From: Isochrysis galbana
Taxonomy: Eukaryota > Haptophyta > Isochrysidales > Isochrysidaceae
DNA: 64,000 nt
Reading direction: 5' to 3'
Assembly: GCA_018136815.1 (NCBI GenBank)
Contig: CM030936.1
Location: forward strand, 1,161,694-1,225,693
In this document: positions 1-11,500 of the stretch, in pieces
Layout of the letters: every line of letters begins with the position of its first letter
Position numbering within the stretch: position 1 is the stretch's first letter
Notes under the pieces: model-generated
Seen by the model: only the letters and a program-made list of their open reading frames with translations
Databases searched by the model: none
Told to the model about the DNA's origin: nothing
Program-made: the position numbers and the translations under genes

Positions 1-100
1 GCGCCACATCTGCGTATCTGTATCTGCGTCACTCATCCCTCCCCCACCCCCACCCCTTGTTTGTTCGCAGACAAACTCACCAACATACGACGACATCAAC

Positions 101-345
101 ATGGCGGCAGGAATGGGCAGCATCAACATCGAGGAAGTCGAGGATTTCAATGAGAATGGTGAGGGCTTGGAGGGGGAGTGTTGGGGCAGACAGCCTGTTG
201 CATCGCTAGAGGGCTGCGCTCTTGAATGGTCTACGATAGTCGAAAGCAGTGGCCGCATGAAGACCACCAAGCTCAAGCAGTGTCTGTTTTGTGGGTTTCA
301 TTACACTGGTGGGCCGTTTCAAATTCGTGCGCATTTGGATCCGTC
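101..345 (+). pseudogene. hAT transposase N-terminal remnant with BED zinc finger
   Basis: An ATG at 101 opens a reading frame with a CxxC pair (CLFC) followed by G, a hydrophobic-basic stretch and HL. This is the spacing of BED-type zinc fingers at the N terminus of hAT transposases. A possible splice donor (AATG followed by GTGAGG) lies near 155, so the first residues may be a separate exon. The bases before it (about 60-70) resemble a splice acceptor. The frame is cut off by a retroposon on the opposite strand, and the catalytic core is absent. The matching C-terminal end lies at 1153-1311. Read as a dead copy; the family assignment comes from motif recognition, not a search. Confidence 0.55.
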
Positions 346-359
346 TATGAAACCACGTG

Positions 360-1151
360 TCATCGACGTAGAAAATCCATGGGCCCTTTCGGCCCTTGTC
401 CATCCCATCTGGCGTGGCATCTAGGCCCTCTAGCCTAGAGAGAAGAAACTTCATGAACGTGGCTACATCCTCACTTTTAATGTCCTTTTTGTCTTCAGCT
501 AGTTGCGCTAGCTGAATGAAAAAGGGTGTGTCTTCGGGTTCCTCTTCTTCATCCATTGGAGGGGGAGCGAGTTGGGTGGTGTTGGTGGGAGTCCCTTTGG
601 GATCCGACTGTGGGTCGGCCCGCTTGCGCGACAGCTGTTGCGGTTGTTGTTGGGCTGGCTGCTTCAGAGCTTGTTGGGCTGGCTCCTTCAGTTTGCTCCC
701 ATGCGTGGCTTCTGCATACGACTTGGGCGCATGGGTTGTTAGTTGGTTGGTGGGAGCAAAGGCTCCAAGGATTGATTGTTGTGTCAAGTGCCCGCCCCCG
801 AGGGGTGCACTGCTGGTAGGAGTTACCACCATGGGGGTGGCAGCAATGCTGCCACCCACCATGGGGAGTCCTTGATTGGGTGGCGAGACGGTGGAGCTGG
901 GCGGCTGAGCCAGTTGCTGGCTCTGTTGCTCTGCAGGGAACAGGGCACGGCCTGTTCCCTGCTTCTGGGGCTGGTGAGGAGGCGAGGGTGGCGGAGCCAT
1001 GTCGACGTCGGTGTCTGGTGGGGCAGAGGCCTGCGAGCGCTTTGGCTCCGGCGGTTTGGGGCGGCCCCGTTGGGGCGTCGTGGCGGCGGGGGGCTGGGAG
1101 AGGGGAGCGGTCGGCGCGCGCTCCATCGCTAAAACTATAACAATAGTTTTT
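360..1151 (-). mobile_element. Retroposon copy with 5' hairpin and proline-rich ORF
   Basis: On the minus strand this element begins with a hairpin (positions 1131-1150, stem of 8, loop of 4). Four bases later an ATG (1124-1126) starts a protein beginning MERAP, rich in Pro, Gln and Ala and without a domain I recognise. The ORF stays open to 206, but its last third reads antisense through the hAT BED region, so the true element probably ends near 360; the exact 3' junction is not clear. Homologous copies lie at 17808-18541, and related starts at 40302-41433, 16975 and 34930. It is likely an ORF1/gag-like protein of a non-LTR or non-autonomous retroposon (inference). Confidence 0.6.
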
Positions 1152-1152
1152 G

Positions 1153-1311
1153 TGGATCCACTCAAAGAAGCGAAACCGTTTAGGCCAACTCACAGTTGAA
1201 AGGCTTGTGCGTGCTCACACAAATCTGTTGTTGGAGGAGGTGTTGGAGGATTGGGAGAGTGTGTTGTTGCCGTGGGAGCAAGAGATGATCGTCGACGAAC
1301 CCGATGAGTAA
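1153..1311 (+). pseudogene. hAT transposase C-terminal dimerisation (hATC) end
   Basis: The frame reads W-I-H-S-K-K-R-N-R-L, then V-E-R-L-V-R-A-H-T-N-L, an acidic tail and a TAA at 1309. This is the typical end of hAT transposases: the conserved RNRL, about ten residues, then a VEKLV-x-x-H-x-N-L helix. It begins immediately beside the 5' hairpin of the minus-strand retroposon, which shows that the retroposon landed inside the transposase gene. The central DDE/RNase H part is missing, so an additional deletion has occurred. Confidence 0.6.
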
Positions 1312-1377
1312 GTACTATATGATAGCAATGTTAGAAGTTATAATGTGGGCGTAAGCTGATATCAGTACTGATGTAAG

Positions 1378-1560
1378 TACTGATGTAAGTGTAAGCTCAA
1401 AAGCACCGTAAGCTTACGGAAGGCGAGAAGCGCTCAATCACCATCACCCACCGCATGGAAAAGCGTTCAATCACCATCAGCCTACACGTGGAACGCGCTC
1501 AATCACCATCACCCCCACCGCATGGAAAAAGCGTTCAATCACCATCAGCCTACCTCTCAC
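1378..1560. repeat. Short tandem and dispersed repeat (GCGTTCAATCACCATC units)
   Basis: Four units of the type 'AAGCGTTCAATCACCATC' or 'GCGCTCAATCACCATC' occur with alternating spacers (CCACCGCATGGAA and AGCCTAC types), making an imperfect tandem of about 60 bases. A related motif appears at 48990-49060. A palindrome, CCGTAAGCTTACGG, sits just upstream (about 1407-1420). Confidence 0.6.
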
Positions 1561-1942
1561 CTTGGTGAGGCGGGTCAGCATGCTCTGGCAGCAGTCCACT
1601 CCCTTCTCACCCACGGTGGTCGGGAGAAGGCTGCAGAAGTCGGGGTGGGTGTCACAGAGTAAGCGGATGGTGCACGACGAACCCATAACTCACACTTCGC
1701 TCCCCAGTAGAGATGGAGGAGCACGTTATGGAGGGAACACTGGACTGTGTTCACCCGCCGGTACTGGGGCAACGAGGGCGCCTACGGGAGGTCGCGAGAA
1801 GAGAGGTGGAGGGTGGGAACAGAGCAAGGAAGAAAGGAGAGCAAAGAGGGGAGGACAAACGGCAACCAGGAACACAGTGCTCTGGAGGAGACGGTACTGG
1901 TGAAGGGAGGAGCGGGATGGTGGTGCGACCGGGCCGCCAACC

Positions 1943-1973
<31 letters not shown>

Positions 1974-2479
1974 CCGTAGAAAAGAAGGAAGCGGGCTGGT
2001 GTAGCGGGTTGGCCCTCACCGGCGGCGGGCGCGCGCGCACGAATGAGCTGTGGTGATGTGTCACAAGAGAGGTGAGGGGGCAGAACAAGACGGGGGGGGT
2101 TCTGTACCCTGGTGACCAAGACGGACACTGCTGTTGGAAGAGAACGACGCGAGGCGAGGGAGGCGGGTGGCAAGAGCAGAGGGGCGGAGAGCGCACAGTG
2201 GAGAGAGAGGAAGCGCGGCGGCGAGAGGGGAAGCGGCGCGGCGAGGCCGAAGGGAGGGAGAAGAAGGTGGCGTCAATGAGCGGCGGGCGAGGGGGGCCGT
2301 GCGGGGTGGGGCGGCAGTGTCGAAATGCGCGGGGTGTCAGAATGCGCGGGAGAAGTGGCGAGCGCGGAGGGAGAGGGGGCAGTTCTGAAAGCGCGCACCA
2401 GGCTCTTGACACAAAAAAAAAACGATCGCTTTCAAAGGAATTCGATCAATTTTCTTTGGAGGGGAAAACCAACATGGGA
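1561..2479. other. Low-complexity purine-rich spacer, no gene seen
   Basis: The plus strand is G/A-rich with a poly-C plus (CA)n tract near 1940-1972 and GA-rich stretches at 2130-2400. Several frames stay open only because of the biased composition, and none shows a recognisable domain. Nothing else can be supported. Confidence 0.5.
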
Positions 2480-2650
2480 TATCAGGAGATATCGTGATTT
2501 CAACGATATATCCACCCTGCCCCAAATCGAGTGAATGGAGTCAGACCACGTGTGTGTTTCAACATGTGAAGGGTCAAGTTGACTCAAGTAACCTCCAGGT
2601 GACAATGAAAGGTGTCAGCAGGGATGGGAATAATTGAACGCTTTTGGTCT
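2480..2650. repeat. Dispersed repeat, second copy at 49148-49310
   Basis: About 160 bases from 'ATATCGTGATTTCAACGA' to 'GAACGCTTTTGGTCT' recur in the same orientation at 49148-49310 with roughly 10 percent differences and small indels. Both copies follow the CGTTCAATCACC-type repeat, so they probably derive from one larger repeat unit. Confidence 0.75.
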
Positions 2651-3894
2651 GACTGACAGCCCAACTAGGCTAACTAGCTCTACCTAACACATTGGCTTGC
2701 ACAATTTGTAGTTTGTAGTTTGTAGTTATAGTTAAGCAACAATTAAGGTGCTTAGGTTTAATAAGGTTTAACGAAAAGGCTGAGGCTGAGGCGCTGAAAG
2801 GCGCGCTCTCACCTGCACCTGCGCTCTGGCACGCCACGGCTCTGATGCGCTGCCTCCACCCTTTGTCGTGCTGTCCTCGTGGGCTCCATTTTGCGGCGGC
2901 GGCGGGGGGGGGGGGGGGGGCGTAACGGCATAAGCGCATCATACGGCAGTAGCAATGTTGCAAATTGCGTAGCGCCCATACTCCTTACGCTGGCGCCCAT
3001 AACCATACGACTGCGCGCACGCATGCAGCATGCATGCACGCGCGCCTCGATCTACGTCAAAGCTCATCAAAGTACAGATTACAGATTTTCGTGTGCCGCC
3101 ACCGCAACACATCGCCGTGTACAACGTAGTAGTATTACGCATTGCACAACAAGCAACGAACAAACATGACATTGTTGTATTATTATGAGGGCCTACAACT
3201 GCACACACTCCGGGCCTTTTGCTTGCCTCTTGTGCGGACCGAGCGCGAAAAATGCAGAGCCGCCGCCGCCGTCCTCACCTACATGCCCCAGCATGCCGCA
3301 TGCGCTTAGCATGTGCATGAACTTAGTGCAAGCGCACTGCACTATGTCCAGCTTTTCTCTCCATCTTGGCTTTTGGCTAGGAAGGCCTTCATCATAGCCC
3401 ATGAATATGATGTTAAAGTTGAGCTGCATGAGCTTTGCACGGTACCGCTTGAGTTGGTATCGAGCTAGGGCTAGGACCTCCTGCCACCATGCATCATAAA
3501 ATCGAGATCCGAGCGAGCTGATCGGCTAGGCTGAGCGCTCAAAGGCCTGCGCATGATGTCCGCTGACCGGTTTGAAGCACGCAGGACTAGCACCAAGGGA
3601 GTGAGGTAATCGTAGAACACTGCTGGTCATCTTGCGAGCGTAGCTAACAGCCCGTCATCAAGGGGACAGCGGTATCACAGTCAGAGAGAAGACCAGAAGC
3701 TTATAGAAGCTCAAGACAACAAGGGGCTTGAGCTCCACCTGCTAAGCGATCGCCGACACTGAACCTTTGCAGGCTTCACATACACCTTGACCGACGGAAC
3801 GGATTTTGCGCGAAGGATGCAGCCCGCATGCAGCTGGCCTTACATTGCCACCCAAATGCACACGCGAGTCATGGGCGTTGCGACGCCATCGTTC
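2651..3894. other. Intergenic region without a supported gene
   Basis: No frame here has a domain or a convincing codon pattern. Near 2895-2915 there is a poly-G run. The stretch leads to the 3' end of the glutaredoxin-like gene on the minus strand. Confidence 0.4.
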
Positions 3895-4425
3895 CTACAG
3901 CGCTCCCGCTCGCTTGAGCTTCGCCTCAAGCTCTCCGCTCTCCGCAAGCCCGGCGATGCCGCCACCGCTGGCCCCCCCGCTATAGAGCCCACCCACCGAC
4001 TCTCCACCGATGAAGATCTGCGGGAAGCTCGTCTGCCCAGTCATGCGGCCCAGCTCGGCGCGGATGGCAGACCCCTTGGGTCCAAGGAGGAACCACTCAA
4101 GGCCGGGCTCGACGACGGTGGGCTTGCAGCCGGTGGACTCGAGCAGGCTGATGGCCTCAGTGCAGAAGGGGGAGACCGGGTAGGAGTAGACAACGCACGG
4201 CGAGGCGCTGATGGCGGCGTCAATCTCATCGCGCACCTCTTTGGCGCTTGGTCCGTTGATCACCCCAGTGAGAGCCTCCTGTAGAGGAGCCTCGACAGAG
4301 TAGAGAGGCTTGAGGAGAGGTGTGACGACGGCCGAGGCGAGCTTGAGGATGGGAGAAGGCGTCTTGAGAGCGTAGGTGGGGGTGAAGGAGGAGAGGAGGA
4401 GGCAGAGGAGTGGGAGGCGAGGCAT
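3895..4425 (-). CDS. Glutaredoxin-like protein with signal peptide and SPFC active site
   Basis: A 176-residue thioredoxin-fold protein. The start at 4425 is chosen because it is followed by a hydrophobic leader (about residues 4-20), whereas the upstream open frame is only pyrimidine-rich translation. The glutaredoxin core covers about 65-165: a strand ending VVYSYP, an active site S85-P86-F87-C88 where classical dithiol enzymes have CPYC or CPFC, a TSFP cis-proline motif at 132-135 and a Gly-rich IGGESVGG stretch near 139-146 that normally helps bind glutathione. Known glutaredoxins use the first Cys as nucleophile; here that position is Ser and only the second Cys remains, so disulfide reductase activity is doubtful. 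The leader suggests ER entry or, in a secondary-plastid alga, plastid targeting (inference). The coding strand upstream is pyrimidine-rich, as for several genes here. Confidence 0.85.
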   Translation of the reverse strand: MPRLPLLCLLLSSFTPTYALKTPSPILKLASAVVTPLLKPLYSVEAPLQEALTGVINGPSAKEVRDEIDAAISASPCVVYSYPVSPFCTEAISLLESTGCKPTVVEPGLEWFLLGPKGSAIRAELGRMTGQTSFPQIFIGGESVGGLYSGGASGGGIAGLAESGELEAKLKRAGAL

Positions 4426-5432
4426 TCTGCGCGGATGAGAGGGAGTGTGAGTGGGGGGGGAGGGAGAGAGAAGGAGGAGGAGGGGGGAAAGGGGAGCAAG
4501 GGGGAGGGAGGGAAGGCGCGGCTGGCGGCCGACGAAGAGACCCGACGCCCGGGGGAACCAGGGAGAGAGAGGAAGAAACGGAAGAAGAAGCGGAGAAAAG
4601 GAAGGGGCGGAGAGAGAGAGAAAGCCAAGCAATGTGATACGCAGGAGACGCAGTTTCCGCGCAACTTCCTGCTCCCTTCTCACTTCTCACTTCTCACGTC
4701 CCTTTCGCGTCTTATTTGAACGACATCTTCGAGCGGACCGAAATAGTACATGCACCGAGGCACAACAAAAGGTGGGGAGAGATGAATAACAGCGACAGCG
4801 ACGGGAGGTCGGTCCGCCGCGTCTCCCTCTCGCGGCTCACTGCTCACTACTGCGATGATGATGGATGATGGGAGAAGGCGACCGCGGTGGGCAGAGACGA
4901 GGGCGTGTAGAGTCGGCGGTCGTGGTCGTGGTAGATGGTGGATGGTGAATGGTGGAGGGAAGGGAGGAGGGCGGAGGGCAGAGCTCCAACTTAGGGGCAA
5001 AGGGCCATGAGGAGGGAAGCGGATCGGAGAGAGGCACGGCTGTAGAGTTATGGAGGGATGGAATGGCGGGCTTAACCACCTCCATGGAGGGAGGAGAGAG
5101 GCAGGAGGAGAGAGAGGAGAGAGAAGTGGCTTGTGGCTTGGGCTTGGGCTAGGGCGAGAGGCGAGAGCGGCGAAGGCGAGGCAGACTACATGACTACATC
5201 ACTACATGGTACATGGCGGCCAGGGACTGGGACTAGGGAGCGGCGAGCGGGGGAGCTCCAAGGTCTTGGCAATACTTGACCATCCTTCATGGTTTACTTC
5301 TTACTTGCTTACCTGAGCAAGATCTGCGTTTTCGCCCTTCTCCACCCTCCACTGACACTTTTTAACAGTAAGATCGAGGGAAGGAAGAGCACCTTTTCGG
5401 TGGGATCTGGCCTCGTCCCGTCGGGCCGAGCG
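4426..5432. other. Purine-rich upstream region and spacer
   Basis: From 4426 to about 4640 the plus strand is almost pure G/A, so the glutaredoxin coding strand is C/T-rich just before its ATG. From 4641 to 5432 the sequence is G/A-biased and shows no further gene. Another possible start for the next gene (5289) lies here, but its first residues look unlike a conserved protein. Confidence 0.4.
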
Positions 5433-6035
5433 ATGCTGGGCTCAGTCGTGCTGCACTCCCTCCTCGTCTCGGCGCTCGTGCCCGCACACCCCCCGCGCAC
5501 CGTGTGGGCACGCGCGGACGAGACGCGCCAGACATCTCCCCGGCTCCTCTTCGTCGCCGAGCCCACCCTTAGCTTCCTCACGCTCGACGAGCAGCGGGCG
5601 ACCGCTTACCTCGCCTCGTTCACCTCACGCCTCTCGCGGTGGGGTGCAGCGGAGTGGGCTCTCTTTGGCTGCGCCCCGATCAGGTTCTCGACGCGCTCGC
5701 TGACGGATGGCGTGCGCCTCAACTACTTCGACGTTGGCGCGTCGGGCGGCGCGCTAGCGGCGGATGGGGGGTTGCAGATTCGGTGCAGCGGAGGCAAGAT
5801 CTCACTCAGCTCGGAACGCGGCAAGACCAACCGCTCGCGCCAGGAGAGGGTACTCTTCCTGCTGTTGCTCGCGGAGGCGCGCCAGCCGCTGAGTCCACTT
5901 GGCCGGGCAGGCAACCTTGCGCCCTCCCTCTTCCTGCCCAACACAGACAAGGAGGCACGGCTTCTGGGGAAGATTGACAGTGCGTGCCTGTATGACCGGA
6001 AGGGCCAGTTTGAGCGGCTCAGGAAGGGTGGTTGA
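5433..6035 (+). CDS. Hypothetical protein with N-terminal leader
   Basis: A 200-residue frame, starting at the ATG that opens a hydrophobic leader (LGSVVLHSLLVSALVPAHP). The same frame extends upstream to 5289, but I prefer the internal start because the leader follows it directly. The rest is a mixed, globular-looking sequence with no Cys clusters, repeats or membrane segments beyond the leader; the C-terminal third is basic and ends LRKGG. I do not recognise the family. It sits alone between the divergent glutaredoxin gene and a long non-coding stretch. The leader suggests secretion or organelle targeting; beyond that no function can be claimed. Confidence 0.55.
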   Translation: MLGSVVLHSLLVSALVPAHPPRTVWARADETRQTSPRLLFVAEPTLSFLTLDEQRATAYLASFTSRLSRWGAAEWALFGCAPIRFSTRSLTDGVRLNYFDVGASGGALAADGGLQIRCSGGKISLSSERGKTNRSRQERVLFLLLLAEARQPLSPLGRAGNLAPSLFLPNTDKEARLLGKIDSACLYDRKGQFERLRKGG

Positions 6036-7374
6036 TCATCTGGACGGAGTGCCCCGGCAGGTAGACCGCGTGCTGTGACTCATTCTTGATTGCTGGCCAC
6101 TATTCGCCCATCGATGTGGTGGATGCTCGTGGCCTCTCTTCCTCGTGCACGCCGTGCACGAGAGGCACCCGTCGCAGTAGAGGATGCATGTGCGACCGAA
6201 TCGGCGTTGGCCGTCCAATAGCCGCCTTGGGTGGCTGTTGTGCGCGCATGTGCATCACCCTTGGTTCAGGTTGCATTGAGAGCCTAGTCATGCCCATGCC
6301 TAAGCTCGTGCTCTTGCCGTTGCGGGATAACAACAAGAATGGCTCGTGGCTTGCTGCGTCGCGGCGCACCGTTGGACGGGCCCAAAGAGGGCGAGCGACG
6401 ATAATGAGAAGTGGCAAAGGCATGCACACACAAGACGGAACAAGTGACCGATAAGCCTATCTTCAAACCCCCCCCCCCCCCCCCGCCCCCTCCCCGACAT
6501 ACGCTGCCATCCGCATAGGCCTCGGCAGCCAGCCATGTCCATTTGCAGGGGTCTAGGAGTATGGGCGCTTGAAACAATCATTCTGAAGACTGCGTGTGAG
6601 GACGAGGGATTTGGTCACCCGTTGCACAACATACAAGAGGCCTGCGGCCCTACGGCGCTCCACGTTTTGAGCTTCGATGCGCGGAGTAGCAGCAACATCG
6701 TTGTTCTGCTGGCCCAGCAGCACCTCTCTTCTCTATGGCATTTGCTCCACTGAAATCGAATTCTAGCAATCAATCCAAGATCACATCGTCGACAAGCAAA
6801 TCAACAATGCACAAAAATAGAAGTCATTCTTTAAATGTTATGCCGGTGCATCGGACATCGGTATATACTACTTTATTATACTTTATATTAAGCATATACA
6901 ACAGCCTACCCCTACCCCCGACGCCTCCCGCTACGGCATCGCACCGTGCAGCCCGCGTAGACTGTAGACTCCACTATGCTGTCCATGTGGAGGCACGTGG
7001 CACACGGCCAGACGGCCAGGATGAGGACGAACCAGAGCACCTCGCAGAATGGAGAATGGAGGATGGCTCTACGGCCCGTGCTGAGTGCTGAGTGCTGAGT
7101 GCTGAGTGGCGTGTGGCTTGTCCGCCGGCCAGCAGTAGGAGAAAAGTACTTGACTTCTCTCATTCTCATTCCAAGGGAGAAGCGTAGTGGATTCTAAGAG
7201 ATAAATCAGAGAGAGTCAGTCCCGCGGGGCGGAGGAATCTATTCACCTACTTCATCTAGATTTCTACCACAGCTCTCTCTTACTACATATTGTTCCTCTT
7301 CTCCTCGCTCCTCGCGCCTTTTCTCTGGCGGGTGTTAATGATGTGAATTCGTGATTTCTTTCTCGTATTCGTAG
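6036..7374. other. Intergenic region, nothing assignable
   Basis: Contains a poly-C run at 6470-6500, an AT-rich patch (6740-6905) and a short GTGCTGA tandem near 7078-7108. Open frames are short and lack domains. Confidence 0.4.
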
Positions 7375-7399
7375 GTGGCCTCTGCCCTGCGCCCGCCTC

Positions 7400-7747
7400 C
7401 GTTTCTCTTTGCTGCGCCCCCCCCCTCCCCCCCCTCTCTCTCATCCTCCTCTCTCCGTCGCAACTTCCCCCTCCTCCTCCCTCTCCTCCGCTCTCTCTCT
7501 CCGCTCTTTCTTTACATATCGCAGACGGCGTCTTTGTCTCATCCTCGGTGCCCCGCTGCTGTCCCTCTCCTCGCTCTCCCTCTTCAGCAATTCAATACTT
7601 TCACTGAGTTTCGAATTACTCCAGGGTCTCTCCCTCTCTCTGGCTTCCTTCTCTCGGGCACAAGAGAGAAGTCTAGGGTTCCCGAGAGAGAAACCGTGAG
7701 GAGGAGGAGAGAGAGGAAACTTCCCTCTGCTTCCCCTCTCTCGCGAC

Positions 7748-7778
<31 letters not shown>

Positions 7779-7917
7779 CCGGCCTCTCTCTCTCTCTTCT
7801 CTTCTCTCTTCCAGGGGGGAGGGGGGGAGGCGGGGCGGGGCCCACTCTCTACACTCTCCACCCTCTCTCTTCTTCCCTCTCTCTCTCTTTCTTCTCTTCC
7901 CATGTGCGATCTCTCTG

Positions 7918-7948
<31 letters not shown>

Positions 7949-8187
7949 TCCTATGCGGGGGGGGGGGGGGCGTACCTTTAGCGCACTCCTCTCTCCTCTT
8001 ACCCTCTCCACTCTCTCTCTCTCTTCTCCACTCTACCCCCTCTCTGGGAAAGCGCGAGAGTCTCTTCTCTTTCAGCGGCTTCCACTTTGGGTTTCACTGT
8101 GAACCCCGTGAAGAACCCAACTTCTCTCTCATCTTCGCGCCTCCTCCCCGTACCCCATCCCTTCTCCTCCCCTCCCTCTCTCTTTCT

Positions 8188-8230
<43 letters not shown>

Positions 8231-8356
8231 CCACCCAACAGCTCTCCTCGCCTCCCACTCTCTCTCCTCCTCCTCTCCCACCACATGGGAAGGGAATACT
8301 CTCACACTCCTTTCCTCGTAATTCTAACCTCCCCACATCCTTCCCCCCCTCCCCCC

Positions 8357-8396
<40 letters not shown>

Positions 8397-8580
8397 CCCC
8401 CCCCCGCCACCCCCCTCTCCTCCGCTCTCCTCCCCCTCCCCCTCTCTCTAACTCTCTCTTCTCTCTCTCTCTTCTCTCTCTCTTCCCTCTCTTCTCTCTC
8501 TTCTCTCCCTCCCTCCCTTTCTCTCTCTCTCTCTCTCCCTCCCCCTCTCTTGTTTCTCTCCCTCTCCCCCCCTCCCGCAA
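7400..8580 (+). promoter_or_regulatory. Long pyrimidine-rich (CT)n leader of SDHA
   Basis: Nearly 1.2 kb in which the plus strand is C/T-rich with several pure (CT)n runs (for example 7755-7778, 7918-7942, 8200-8230, 8355-8392, 8523-8538), ending just before the SDHA ATG at 8583. It likely covers the promoter and 5' UTR. The ORFs across it are composition artefacts (Ser/Leu/Pro only). Confidence 0.55.
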
Positions 8581-8582
8581 CG

Positions 8583-11500
8583 ATGCGCGCCGCGCTCCGA
8601 GCGCTCCTCCGCTCCTCCTCCTCCTCCTCCTCCTGCGCACGCGGCGCCCGCTCGCTCTCGAGCACGAGCTACACCGTGACGGAGCACGAGTACGACGCGG
8701 TCGTCGTCGGCGCGGGCGGGGCTGGCCTCCGTGCCGCCTTTGGCCTCGCCAACCACGGCTTCAAGACGGCCGCCATCACAAAGCTCTTCCCTACCCGCTC
8801 CCACACCGTGGCAGCGCAGGCGAGGCTGGGGGTTTTGGGCAGGGGGAGTTTGGGGGGTGAGGGGGGGGGGGGGGGGGCTGGTTTCGCCAACCACGGCTTA
8901 AAGACGGGCGCCATCACAAAGCTTTCCCGCTCCCACATCGTGGCAGCGCATGCGAGGCAGCACGCCCATCGGGGGTTTTGGACAGGGAGAGGGGGGGGGG
9001 GGGGAGGGGCGCTGGCGACGTCCGCGGCGGCCGCCGCGTAACACCGAAGATGTCTCTTCACGGACTGTTCCACCGGCGAGAGGGGAGCGCCGCTCGCGGC
9101 CGCTCTGGCGCGAGCCGCGCAGTGGGGAGGGGGGGGGGGGGGGGGGAGGGAGGGGGGGGTTAAAGGCGAGGGAAGCTCGCATCACGGGACTCCTCCCTAT
9201 CTGATCGCACAAGGCGGGCTACGCATGCGATAGCGATTTGCGAGGAGCCGTGGCGACGAGAAGGGCACCACTTAATGATGGGATGACTTCGGCCTTTGCA
9301 TCCATACCTCTCTGTCGCGCCACAGTGCACCACGCTCCGAGCCTCTTGGGGAGGGGGCAAGGGTAGAGCTCCCACGCAAAGTTCTTGGCAGTCGGGTCGC
9401 ACAGTCGCCATGCAGTCGCGCGGCGCGCTCAAGGCCCAATCTTGCACACCTTGCCCTTCCTGAAACGTGTGCACGGTCACTCCTAGAAAGCACTTGCCCA
9501 ACTCGTTGCATTGGTGGGTGGGGTGGGAACTGTTGTGCCGATGAAGGAGAAGACATCCTCACGGGACGCGTCCTCATGCTATGATGCCATGGCTTCATGG
9601 AGACGCTCTCATTCACGAATGCCGTGACACAGCCCGACCTCTCTTGTGCGTTGTGCATTTGTTGCGGTCATTTGGGGGGTTGGGGGGGCCTTGCAATCAC
9701 TCACCAACTGTCTCCTTCGTGCGCGTACGCCCGGTGCACACGTGCCTTGAGTGCGCACGTGTCAGGTGCCGAGGGCTCTGATCGGTCACGGTCGCATCAC
9801 CCTCACCCGTCAGCCCACATTCCCTGGCCCCCTTTGCCTCTCCCCTCACTGCTGCCGGCTTCCTAGTGCATCACACGGCTGCCCTGGGGGGCAAGGAGTC
9901 CGCACCACTTGGTACACACCATGGCGATGTGCGCGCACCCACTTGCTGCACACTCACGCCCCCCGTTGCGCACACATCAACCGCGAACCTGCGTCACCTT
10001 GTCTCACAAGCCGTCTGTACGTTGCACTACCGCGCTTGCTGCCTCGCCACCGTCTCACCAGCCGCCCCACATGCTTGGCTGTGCAGGGAGGAATCAATGC
10101 GGCGCTGGGCAACATGACTGTCGACGACTGGCGGTGGCACATGTACGACACTGTCAAGGGCTCCGACTGGCTCGGCGACCAGGACGCCATCCACTACATG
10201 TGCAAGGAGGCGCCGCGCACTGTGATTGAACTTGAGCACTATGGCGTGCCCTTCTCCCGCACAGACGAGGGCAAGATCTACCAGCGCGCTTTCGGAGGGC
10301 AGTCGCTCGAGTTTGGCAAGGGCGGGCAAGCCTACCGTTGCGCCTGCGTCTCGGACCGCACGGGACACGCCATTCTCCACACCCTCTACGGGCAGGTGGG
10401 CCGCGTCCGCGGCGGGCCCGTTCGTCGGCGCCGCGCCCGCCTCATGCTCACCTGCACTATTCCCGACCCCACATTGTAGGCGGTGCGCCACCAGACCGAG
10501 TTCTTCGTGGAATACTTCGCCCTCGACCTCATCATGGACGACTCGGGCGCATGCGTCGGCGTGATGGCGCTCTGTATGGAAGACGGCTCGCTCCACCGCT
10601 TCAAGTGCAAGAACACGGTGCTCGCGACCGGCGGATATGGCCGCGCGTGGTACTCGGCCACCTCGGCGCACACATGCACGGGCGATGGCAACGCGATGGT
10701 CGCACGAGCTGGTCTCCCACTTCAGGACCTCGAGTTTGTCCAGTTCCACCCGACGGGCATCTACGGCGCCGGCTGCCTTATCACTGAGGGCGCGCGCGGC
10801 GAGGGCGGTATCCTACGCAACGCTGAGGGCGAGCGCTTCATGGAGCGGTGCGCGCATCCTCCCCGCGTGCACGCCCTCCGTTGGACGCGTCCCCCTGACT
10901 ACCCCACGCCCTTCTCTGCTCTCAGCTACGCGCCCACCGCCAAGGATCTCGCCTCGCGCGACGTCGTCTCCCGCTCTATGACCATGGAGATCAACGAAGG
11001 ACGCGGCTGCGGGCCGAACAAGGACCACATCTACCTGTACCTGAACCATATCCCGCCCGAGGTGCTCGCTGAGCGGCTGCCCGGCATCTCGGAAACGGCC
11101 GCCATCTTCGCGGGCGTCGATGTTACCAAGGAGCCCATCCCGGTGCTGCCCACCGTCCACTACAACATGGGTGGCATTCCCACCAACTACCACGGCGAGG
11201 TGCTCCGCCCTACGGCGTCCGATCCTGACGCCGTCGTGCCCGGCCTCTTCGCCGCTGGCGAGGCCGCGTGCGCCTCGGTTCACGGCGCCAACCGGTTGGG
11301 TGCCAATTCGCTACTAGACATCGTCGTCTTTGGACGCGCATGCGCAAACCGCGTCGCCGAGATCGCCAAGCCGGGCGACCCGCTCAAACCGCTTCCCGCC
11401 GACGCGGGCGAAGCCACCCTCGCCAATCTAGACCGCATCCGCCACTCCAAGGGACCGCGCTCCACTGCCTCGATTCGAGGAGACTTGCAGCGCGTGATGC

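Noticed and set aside
1953-1972. CRISPR-like or telomeric repeat at poly-C plus (CA)n
   Set aside because: It is a simple homopolymer/dinucleotide run; the window is eukaryotic and no spacer structure exists.
5289-5432. Upstream start for the unknown protein at 5433
   Set aside because: The added residues look like non-coding translation; the leader begins at the 5433 ATG.
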